Source: an uncultured Akkermansia sp. (lineage in GTDB: Bacteria > Verrucomicrobiota > Verrucomicrobiia > Verrucomicrobiales > Akkermansiaceae). From it: 7,890 bases of DNA. The stretch lies in assembly GCA_904501915.1 (NCBI GenBank), contig CAJGCV010000084.1, positions 1 to 7,890 of the forward strand, given 5' to 3'. Positions 1 through 5,293 of the stretch are shown piece after piece. The notes beneath the pieces were generated by a model. The model was not told where the DNA came from and made no database searches. It saw nothing but the letters and a program-made list of their open reading frames with translations. The translations under genes were made by a program, and so were the position numbers. Every line of letters begins with the position of its first letter. Positions within the stretch are counted from its first letter, which is position 1.

Positions 1-98
1 CTACGCCGAGACCTACGCCTGCTATCGCAGGCCCGCGAGACCCGTCTTCGCCCCGTGCCGGGGCTACGCCGTGGCAGGGTAGATAGCTGCCAGGGTAA
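1..98. repeat. Short inverted and direct repeats at window edge, no supported gene
   Basis: Two small hairpins are visible: GCCTGC at 17-22 pairs with GCAGGC at 27-32 around a TATC loop, and GCCCC at 50-54 pairs with GGGGC at 60-64. The heptamer CTACGCC occurs at 1-7, 13-19 and 64-70, and CGAGACC occurs at 7-13 and 36-42, so the stretch looks like repeat-derived sequence. Plus-strand frame 2 is open from the window edge to a TAG at 80-82, and frame 1 to a TGA at 100-102, so the tail of an incoming gene cannot be excluded. Neither peptide is recognisable. Confidence 0.4.
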
Positions 99-134
99 AT
101 GAAGCCCGCAATCCGAAAGGATTGCGGGCTTCAT
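99..134. terminator. Perfect 16-bp stem-loop with GAAA tetraloop
   Basis: Bases 99-114 are exactly complementary to 119-134, with GAAA (a GNRA-type loop) at 115-118. The stem is long and GC-rich in the middle, as in a transcription terminator, but only a short T-rich stretch (137-139) follows, so factor-independent termination is uncertain. It would be equally stable on either strand. It could serve an unseen gene left of the window or protect a 3' end. It is also the first of three consecutive hairpins, so a repeat-element origin is an alternative reading. Confidence 0.55.
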
Positions 135-136
135 CG

Positions 137-185
137 TTTGTGTGCGCAGCACACAAATATCGTCCATGCACAGCATGGATATCGT
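137..185. repeat. Two tandem small hairpins, each followed by ATATCGT
   Basis: TTTGTGTGC at 137-145 pairs perfectly with GCACACAAA at 149-157 across a GCA triloop. TCCATGC at 163-169 pairs perfectly with GCATGGA at 173-179 across ACA. Each is followed by ATATCGT (157-163 and 179-185), and the larger hairpin upstream is followed by CATCGT (132-137). The GCGCAGC core at 144-150 has the GC-GNA-GC form known for unusually stable DNA mini-hairpins. The modular design suggests a small palindromic repeat family rather than coding sequence. Confidence 0.55.
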
Positions 186-197
186 TCCCAATACAAC

Positions 198-276
198 CGG
201 GGCAAAACACAGAGCCATTCATAGGGAAGCAAGAGGCCCCGTCCCTCTGCATCGGGACTAAAAGTCCCGTGCCCCG
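198..276. other. Noncoding segment with mutually exclusive stems
   Basis: CGGGGCA at 198-204 can pair with TGCCCCG at 270-276 or, one base shorter, with GCCCCG at 236-241. Inside it, CGGGACT at 253-259 pairs with AGTCCCG at 263-269 (AAA loop), while GTCCC at 241-245 competes for GGGAC at 254-258. The segment could be a folded RNA or an eroded palindromic repeat. No riboswitch family was recognised, and about 100 nt of unremarkable sequence separate it from the next gene. An open minus-strand frame (64-252) runs through all these palindromes and is not believable as a gene. Confidence 0.3.
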
Positions 277-335
277 ACAATAAAGCTTCCGTCTCCGCTG
301 CAGCCAATTATCAAACCTCTTATTCTCATTTCTAC

Positions 336-364
336 TTGATTGTTAGATAGCAGTGTGTTAGATT
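336..364 (+). promoter_or_regulatory. Candidate sigma70-type promoter for the 374 gene
   Basis: TTGATT at 336-341 and TAGATT at 359-364 each match the consensus hexamers at four of six positions, with an ideal 17-bp spacer. Transcription would start near 371, only about three bases before the ATG at 374. The match is moderate, but the same near-leaderless geometry recurs at two other promoters in the window. Confidence 0.4.
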
Positions 365-373
365 CGCTTTGGA

Positions 374-1252
374 ATGGAGGTTGAAAAACTACAGCAAGTG
401 TGGAAAATCCTCATGCGTGGCGTGTGCTGGGCATGTGGGCTGAGCTGGCTGTGCGTGTTTTGCGTGTTGCCTGTGGCGCTGGTGATGGAGCTTCGGTGGT
501 TGATGAATCTTCTGGTTCAGGTGGCTTCCGGTATGCTTCTGCTGTTACTTGTGTTGTGCGGAGTATACTGGCTGGCGTGCGCGTTCCGGGGAAGGGTATG
601 GAGATTTGAAAGACTGCTGGCAGTGGGTTCGCTTCTGATATTTCTCGGCGGGTATAAGGGGATTGGTACCCCGGTCCGATATGCCTTGTGCCTGGATTCC
701 TGTTCCTCCGTTTCTGTAGAACCGACCTGGCATGTGTCTCTTGCGCAGAAATGTTTCATGCGCCTGACAGATGATTGGAGCAATGGCCGCTTTGGTATGC
801 GACTGGTCGCGAGTGAAGTAGAGTTTCATCAGAATTATGGCCCGGTAGTAGAGGATGGCTCCTGCCGGATTTCTTTTGATGCAGGAAATGGCGAACACGC
901 GCATTTCAGCGATGAGTTTACGCTTGAGTTGCCGGATGCCTCGGATGCTTCCAGTCTGGAAATCTGCTTTGCTGAAGACTCCCCCGCGCTGGGAATAGCG
1001 GTGAGACCGGAGCCCGAACGTGGTAACTCTGATGCCGAAGCTGTCTGGCAGAGTGGTAATGCGCCACAGCAGTGGTGCGAATCTCAGGGATACCTGTGGC
1101 TGCCTGTTCAGACCGGGAAACCGCTCGAATTGCCCGTTATGGATGGAGTGGTTGCCTTTGAAGTGGTGTACCCCATTACCTGGTATAGTGATGTGGCCGA
1201 CCGTCGGGCTCCTTATACATCGGTTTATTTTGCCGTGGGTCGTATCAAATAA
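374..1252 (+). CDS. Hypothetical membrane-anchored protein, 292 aa
   Basis: I do not recognise the family. Hydrophobic segments lie at about residues 17-38, 45-70 and 79-96. They are followed by roughly 190 mostly polar residues (about 100-292) with several cysteines (106, 110, 127, 164, 198, 235) and alternating beta-like stretches, such as the one ending at the C-terminus. This suggests an inner-membrane anchor carrying a large soluble domain, probably extracytoplasmic given an odd number of membrane spans; the topology is inferred. The start at 374 is the first in-frame ATG and has no Shine-Dalgarno sequence; the ATG at 416 (residue 15) is an alternative that keeps the first membrane segment. 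It stands alone, with a candidate promoter immediately upstream and the permease gene converging from the right. Overlapping frames on both strands are shadows. Confidence 0.75.
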   Translation: MEVEKLQQVWKILMRGVCWACGLSWLCVFCVLPVALVMELRWLMNLLVQVASGMLLLLLVLCGVYWLACAFRGRVWRFERLLAVGSLLIFLGGYKGIGTPVRYALCLDSCSSVSVEPTWHVSLAQKCFMRLTDDWSNGRFGMRLVASEVEFHQNYGPVVEDGSCRISFDAGNGEHAHFSDEFTLELPDASDASSLEICFAEDSPALGIAVRPEPERGNSDAEAVWQSGNAPQQWCESQGYLWLPVQTGKPLELPVMDGVVAFEVVYPITWYSDVADRRAPYTSVYFAVGRIK

Positions 1253-1402
1253 TCAAACTGAAGATGGAAATGAAAAAGCGTTTTGAAACCGGATGCTCCG
1301 GACGGCACTCAACCCTATCTGCTGCTGGGTGTGATCTTGCAGCTCAAGGAAGATGCGATAGCAGAAGGCCGGAAACGTATACCCGCCGGGTTGCAATTGT
1401 AA
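1253..1402 (+). other. Convergent intergenic gap, possible gene remnant
   Basis: No strong terminator is visible between the convergent 374 and 1403 genes; the only hairpin is CCGGA/TCCGG at 1289-1301. Plus-strand frame 2 is open from 1274 to a TAA at 1400-1402 and encodes about 40 residues with protein-like character (a YLLLGVILQLKEDAIAEG segment), but it lacks an ATG. An ATG-initiated run at 1264 or 1270 is in another frame. This could be the decayed tail of a frameshifted gene, a tiny gene using TTG, or chance. No homologue is recognised. Confidence 0.2.
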
Positions 1403-2521
1403 TTACTGCTGTGGAGCATGTGAGCTCGTGCGGAGGATAAGTCGCAGGGCTGGTACTGAGCTCAGAAGCACCATGGCAAAGGTAAAGAACGCGTGCGTCA
1501 GGTAAAGTCCCGGTGTGGTGTGGGCGGGCAAGGACATGTCCAGCACTTCTACCGGGAAGGCTTGCACACCGATTTCTGCCAGGATTTCGCGGATGGCTTC
1601 GCGCCAATGCAGAGTTGCCCAGGCAAGCGGGAGTCCCAGCGCAATACCGCTGGCGGCAACGCTGCCCGCCATGCAGAGGATGATGGCGCGGAGTTTGCCC
1701 GGGGGCATGCCGTAGGCTGCCATGATGCTGAGTTCGTGTCGCCGTTGCAGACAGATGACCCAGAGCAGGGCTCCACTGGCAAAGGCGGCGAGAGCGGTGC
1801 AGAGGTAGAGGATGAATCCCATGGTTTGCTTGGCTCGCTGGATGATGCTGAGCCATGCCGCGGTGTCGGCGTGTGTGGGGTGAATTTCGACCTCGGGCGC
1901 TGATTTTTGCAGGTTTTGGATGATGGTGTTGATATGGCGCTGCTCTGACAGGTTAATGGCAAGTGCCGGGGTGCCGGCCTCCAGGGAGTGGGGTAGCAGA
2001 ATATCGGGCACCAGCATGCGTCCCGGCACCCGGTAGATACCTTGTATGCTGAAAATCTGTGTGTCGCCGGGGAATTGGATGGGCAGGGTGTCGCCTGGTT
2101 TCAGTTTCGCTTTTTCTGCAAGACTTTGCGAGATGAGGGCGTTGCCGGGGTTGAGTTTGCCCTGACCGCTGATGATGAGCGGGGCGATGAGCTCGGGGTT
2201 GTGCCAGGTGATGTAACGGTTGAGTCCGTGCGGGGTGGCTGCGATGCCGGCCTGGCAGAGGGTGGCGGTACAGGTGGCGGGGAGTGGCAGGGAACCCGGC
2301 AGGATGCCGGAGCGACTGGTGATGAGTAAATCCGGCATGCAGGCATGCACGCCTGCGTCGATTTCCCTCACCATGCCATCCATGACGCCGCGCACGACAA
2401 TTTGCAGCATGAGTCCCAGGGCAATACCTGTTACGCAGACGCTGGCGACAATGCGCTGTGCTCCTCGTCTGGTCCAGAGCAGCTGATGTGTCAGGTGGAG
2501 GATGTAAGCCCAGCGTGCCAT
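1403..2521 (-). CDS. FtsX/LolC-LolE-type ABC transporter permease
   Basis: This 372-aa protein has the classic four-span layout of MacB/FtsX-type permeases. An N-terminal basic stretch and first membrane helix lie at about residues 22-48, with an IALGLMLQIVVRGVMDG signature like that of lipoprotein-releasing permeases. A large periplasmic domain follows (about 50-232), then three helices at about 235-257, 279-302 and 339-362. The loop RRHELSIMAAYGMPPGKL (260-277) matches the conserved FtsX-domain cytoplasmic segment. Members work with a LolD/MacB-like ATPase to move lipoproteins or act on envelope substrates; none is encoded in the window, so the partner must be elsewhere. The ATG at 2521 is chosen because it starts just before the first helix and clears the divergent radical SAM gene; an upstream ATG at 2749 would overlap that gene by about 150 bp. 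At 372 residues it is somewhat shorter than typical LolC/LolE (about 400). Confidence 0.85.
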   Translation of the reverse strand: MARWAYILHLTHQLLWTRRGAQRIVASVCVTGIALGLMLQIVVRGVMDGMVREIDAGVHACMPDLLITSRSGILPGSLPLPATCTATLCQAGIAATPHGLNRYITWHNPELIAPLIISGQGKLNPGNALISQSLAEKAKLKPGDTLPIQFPGDTQIFSIQGIYRVPGRMLVPDILLPHSLEAGTPALAINLSEQRHINTIIQNLQKSAPEVEIHPTHADTAAWLSIIQRAKQTMGFILYLCTALAAFASGALLWVICLQRRHELSIMAAYGMPPGKLRAIILCMAGSVAASGIALGLPLAWATLHWREAIREILAEIGVQAFPVEVLDMSLPAHTTPGLYLTHAFFTFAMVLLSSVPALRLILRTSSHAPQQ

Positions 2522-2527
2522 GCTGCC

Positions 2528-2556
2528 AATATGCCATAAAGCACCTCTCTCGTCAA
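2528..2556 (-). promoter_or_regulatory. Candidate promoter for the permease gene
   Basis: On the minus strand, TTGACG (2556-2551, five of six consensus bases) lies exactly 17 bp before CATATT (2533-2528, four of six). Transcription would start about seven bases further on, at roughly 2521, which is the A of the chosen ATG. This supports that start and implies a leaderless message. The element sits in the 79-bp divergent region shared with the radical SAM operon. Confidence 0.45.
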
Positions 2557-2574
2557 TTTTTCCTTTACTTATGG

Positions 2575-2580
2575 TATCCT
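2575..2580 (+). promoter_or_regulatory. Weak -10-like element before radical SAM operon
   Basis: TATCCT matches the -10 consensus at four of six positions and would give a leader of about 14 nt before the ATG at 2601. No good -35 lies 16-18 bp upstream, so this is only a tentative assignment. Because the divergent permease promoter occupies 2528-2556, the two transcription units could share control. Confidence 0.2.
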
Positions 2581-2600
2581 TTTCATTAAGCTTGAAGCAA

Positions 2601-3503
2601 ATGAAAGCATCTACCTTATTGGAGTTTTCTCTCTTTGGCCTCACGACGGTGCTGTTCCGGCGGAAGAAGCCGATATTGGGCACCATCATCGTGACAGACC
2701 GGTGCAACCTGCGCTGCAAGCATTGCTCGGTGAATAATCTGACCGCCATTATACACCCTTATGCCCAGGTGAAGGTCGAAATGGAGCAGCTGTACTCCAT
2801 GGGGGTGCGGATTCTGTTCTTCTGCGGCGGTGAGACATTCCTGTGGAAGGATAGTGGCAAAACCATACGTGACCTGGTGCGCGAGGCAAAGGAAATGGGG
2901 TTCCGTATCGTGAACATTGTGACCAACGGCACGCAGGGTTTGGATTTACCGGAGGCGGATTTGATTCTGCTGAGCCTGGATGGTGATAAGGAGCACCACA
3001 ACATCATCCGTGGCAATACCTATGACCTTATCATGCGGAATATCGAGCAGGCAACGTCGGATAACATATGCCTGTACATGGCCGTGAACCAGATTAACAA
3101 AGGCTGCATCCGCAGTGTGTGCGATGTAGCGCGCACCCAGCCGAATGTGCGGGCTGTCTCTTTCAATTTCCACACGCCCTATCCAGACACCCGGGACCTG
3201 GTGCTTACCCGTGAGGATAAAGTGGCCTGCTGTGCGGAAATCGGGCAGCTGATGGATGAGGGATACCCCATCTTCAACCTGCGCAGCGCCTTCCCGTATA
3301 TTATTGATAATAATTTCCCCACTCCCTGTTACCAGTGTGTGGTGATGGAAAACGGCGAGCTTTCCACCTGCGGGCGCTGCATTCATGTGCCGGGTCTCTG
3401 CGATGAATGCGGCTACTTCTTTGCGGCTGAATATGCGCTGGTTTTCCGTGGGAACCTGCGCGTGATAACTGAAATGCTGCGCACCTACACCCGATACGTC
3501 TGA
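2601..3503 (+). CDS. Radical SAM protein with Cys-rich C-terminal domain
   Basis: The 300-aa product carries the radical SAM cluster motif CNLRCKHC with C35, C39 and C42, followed by the GGE motif at 76-78 that contacts the SAM amino group. The C-terminus has six further cysteines in pairs (243/246, 257/260, 267/270), which suggests an auxiliary [4Fe-4S] cluster of the SPASM/twitch kind. Such proteins cleave S-adenosylmethionine reductively to generate a 5'-deoxyadenosyl radical; the substrate here is unknown. The start at 2601 is preferred because upstream ATGs at 2520 and 2571 add a low-complexity extension that overlaps the divergent promoter region, and because the N-terminus from 2601 leads directly into the radical SAM core. 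There is no clear ribosome binding site. The HemN-like gene starts 3 nt after its stop, so the two are surely co-transcribed and probably act on one pathway. No precursor-peptide gene is seen nearby. Confidence 0.85.
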   Translation: MKASTLLEFSLFGLTTVLFRRKKPILGTIIVTDRCNLRCKHCSVNNLTAIIHPYAQVKVEMEQLYSMGVRILFFCGGETFLWKDSGKTIRDLVREAKEMGFRIVNIVTNGTQGLDLPEADLILLSLDGDKEHHNIIRGNTYDLIMRNIEQATSDNICLYMAVNQINKGCIRSVCDVARTQPNVRAVSFNFHTPYPDTRDLVLTREDKVACCAEIGQLMDEGYPIFNLRSAFPYIIDNNFPTPCYQCVVMENGELSTCGRCIHVPGLCDECGYFFAAEYALVFRGNLRVITEMLRTYTRYV

Positions 3504-3506
3504 TTC

Positions 3507-4760
3507 ATGAACCTTCTGACCACAGCTGCGCGCACCTGGCTGACCCGGAGCCCTGAGCCGTTCCGCTTCACGGCGGATAATGATGAGGTGCTGGATTACG
3601 ACGATTGCCCCGGGTTGGGACTGTATGTACACATCCCGTTCTGCCGTACGCTGTGCAATTTCTGCCCTTATTGCAAGGAACGCTATACCCCCGAAGCAGC
3701 CGGCGCCTACACCGCAGCGCTGCTGCAGGAAATTGAGATGGTGGGGCGCATGCGAGGTGAGCGCACCCGGGTGAGCAGCTTGTACTTTGGCGGCGGTACT
3801 CCCGCGCTGTTGGCTGCGGAGCTGGGGCGTATTATCGAGGCGCTGCGGCAGTACTTTGATATCACCGACGGCGTGGGAGCTGAGCTGCATCCAGCAGATG
3901 TGAATGTGAAAACGCTGAGCCTTCTTCGTGAGGCGGGGGTGACGCGTATCAGTATCGGCATCCAGAGTTTTCTGCCGGAGTTTGCCCGGTGTCTTGGACG
4001 CCCCGCACCTCAGCCGGAGAAACTGGCCGCTGCGTTGGCGGCGGTGCCATTTGAGACGGTGAGCATGGATTTCATCTTCGCCTTGCCCGGGCAGAAGATA
4101 GAGCACATCCGCCGGGATCTGGACACAGCCTTTGCCCATGGTGCTAATCACGTGGCGGTATATCCCTTCATTGATTTCTCCTTCACCGGCAGTCCGGTGC
4201 ATGCCATGCCCGGCAGACAGAAACACCGCCTGCTGGATAAACTGACCGCCTACTGCGAATCCAAGGGGCTGGTGCGGGATTCTATCTGGACCTTTGCCAC
4301 CCCGGGCGGGCATCGCTACTCCAGCATGACCCGCGACACCTTCCTGGGGTTCGGCTGCTCGGCTACCACTCTGCTGCGCGATAGTTTCAAGATAAACACA
4401 TTCTCAGTCAAGGCTTATATTGAACGCATACGTGCCGGGCAGTTGCCCACCGCACTTACCACACGTTTCAGCCGGCGGCAGCGCATGCTCTATTACCTTT
4501 TCTGGAGGGCGTATACCACCAGCGTGAGCCGCTCGGATTTCCGGGACTTCTTCGGTACGGAACTGGAGAAGGAGTTCGGAGCGGAGTTCCGTCTGGCCCG
4601 GTGGCTGGGGTATATTGTGCACGAGGGCAATGGCTACCGCCTTACTCCGCTGGGCGCGTATTACTTCCACTATTTTGAGAACTTCTACACACTGGCCTAC
4701 ATAGACAAGATGTGGGGCATCCTGCGCCACTGTGATTTTCCGGAAAGCATCGTGCTATAG
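3507..4760 (+). CDS. HemN/HemW-like radical SAM protein
   Basis: The 417-aa product resembles the coproporphyrinogen III oxidase-like family. It has YVHIPFCRTLCNFCPYC with cluster ligands C46, C50 and C53 plus an extra C56, then GGGTP at 95-99, an ISIGIQSF segment at 148-155 and a GFGCSA segment at 281-286 corresponding to the HemN/HemW core. Residues about 320-400 form a winged-helix-like HemN C-terminal region. True HemN makes protoporphyrinogen IX without oxygen, whereas HemW is a heme chaperone and many relatives have other, often unknown, jobs. Pairing with the preceding radical SAM gene argues for a dedicated partnership rather than a housekeeping heme role, so I do not assign hemN or hemW. 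The start 3 nt behind the upstream stop has no Shine-Dalgarno sequence and may depend on translational coupling. No obvious terminator follows. Confidence 0.85.
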   Translation: MNLLTTAARTWLTRSPEPFRFTADNDEVLDYDDCPGLGLYVHIPFCRTLCNFCPYCKERYTPEAAGAYTAALLQEIEMVGRMRGERTRVSSLYFGGGTPALLAAELGRIIEALRQYFDITDGVGAELHPADVNVKTLSLLREAGVTRISIGIQSFLPEFARCLGRPAPQPEKLAAALAAVPFETVSMDFIFALPGQKIEHIRRDLDTAFAHGANHVAVYPFIDFSFTGSPVHAMPGRQKHRLLDKLTAYCESKGLVRDSIWTFATPGGHRYSSMTRDTFLGFGCSATTLLRDSFKINTFSVKAYIERIRAGQLPTALTTRFSRRQRMLYYLFWRAYTTSVSRSDFRDFFGTELEKEFGAEFRLARWLGYIVHEGNGYRLTPLGAYYFHYFENFYTLAYIDKMWGILRHCDFPESIVL

Positions 4761-4776
4761 TTGGCGTAATTTGAGG

Positions 4777-4804
4777 TTGACTTAACGGGGCAGGGTGGTA
4801 TGAT
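4777..4804 (+). promoter_or_regulatory. Strong sigma70-type promoter for Lrp/aminotransferase operon
   Basis: TTGACT (4777-4782) and TATGAT (4799-4804) each match consensus at five of six positions, with a 16-bp spacer. This is the best promoter in the window. The predicted start at about 4811 lies only some four bases before the ATG at 4815, so the message would be near-leaderless. An interrupted palindrome AGCT-A-AGCT at 4806-4814 sits over the predicted start and could be part of an autoregulatory site, but this is speculative. Confidence 0.65.
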
Positions 4805-4814
4805 GAGCTAAGCT

Positions 4815-5291
4815 ATGACACAGGATGCCCTTCTTAAGTTGTTGGAGGCGGACGCGCGATTGAGCGACCAGCAGATTGCAGACCGCCTTGGTGTGGATGT
4901 TGCAACCGTGGCCGCCAAGCGAGCTGCGCTTGAGAAGGCAGGCCGCATTGTGGGTTACCAGGCCATTGTGAATGATGACGGCGAGGGCGTTTCCGCATTC
5001 ATCGAAGTGCGCTGCACTCCCGAGCGCGGCGGCGGTTTTGACCGCCTGGCCTCCCGCATTGCCCGTTTCAAGGAGGTGCGCAGCCTGTATCTGATTTCCG
5101 GTGGCTATGACCTGCTGGTGATGGTGGAAGCTCCCACGCTGCTGGAGGTGGCCCGCTTTGTGAGCGAGAACCTGGCCAGCATGCAGAATGTGATTTCCAC
5201 TGCTACGCATTTCCGTCTCAAGACTTACAAGAACAACGGCCTCATCTACGCTGAGGAGCCGGAGGCTGAACGTCTTAACATCATCCCCTGA
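4815..5291 (+). CDS. Lrp/AsnC-family transcriptional regulator
   Basis: The 158-aa protein has the two-part architecture of the family. An N-terminal helix-turn-helix lies at about residues 4-45 (LSDQQIADRLGVDVATVAAK), ending in the usual RIVGYQAIVN linker, and a ligand-sensing RAM (alpha/beta ACT-like) domain lies at about 57-142, with the characteristic ISGGYDLLVMVE segment. Length is typical. Family members form octamers or dimers, bind amino acids or related effectors, and often control a neighbouring transporter or amino-acid enzyme gene. The aminotransferase starts only 2 nt after its stop, so local control of that gene and of itself is the natural inference. The ATG at 4815 has no Shine-Dalgarno sequence but fits both the promoter position and the family N-terminus. 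The effector cannot be read from the sequence. Confidence 0.92.
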   Translation: MTQDALLKLLEADARLSDQQIADRLGVDVATVAAKRAALEKAGRIVGYQAIVNDDGEGVSAFIEVRCTPERGGGFDRLASRIARFKEVRSLYLISGGYDLLVMVEAPTLLEVARFVSENLASMQNVISTATHFRLKTYKNNGLIYAEEPEAERLNIIP

Positions 5292-5293
5292 TT

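Noticed and set aside
64..252. Minus-strand open frame of 62 aa in the left intergenic region
   Set aside because: It is built from palindromic hairpins and short repeats, has no recognisable domain and no promoter or start context. It is a by-product of GC-rich repeats.
1..373. tRNA, rRNA fragment or CRISPR array in the hairpin-rich left region
   Set aside because: No cloverleaf with a T-arm or anticodon pattern is present. The palindromes are all different rather than identical repeats with unique spacers, and no rRNA signature is recognised.
1493..1903. Plus-strand open frame of 136 aa opposite the permease
   Set aside because: It is Gly/Arg/Ala-rich with no domain and antisense to a clear FtsX-type domain. 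It is a shadow frame.
2520..2600. Upstream start (2520 or 2571) for the first radical SAM gene
   Set aside because: The extension would overlap the permease start codon and the divergent promoter region and adds a low-complexity N-terminus not expected of the family. The start at 2601 is preferred.
2522..2749. N-terminal extension of the permease to an ATG at 2749
   Set aside because: It would overlap the radical SAM coding region by about 150 bp and place 76 non-conserved residues before the first membrane helix. The predicted promoter also lies inside it.
2946..4313. Minus-strand open frame of 455 aa antisense to both radical SAM genes
   Set aside because: The composition is rich in His, Gln, Arg and Ala without domains, and it lies opposite two genes with clear cluster motifs. 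It is a shadow of GC-biased codon use.
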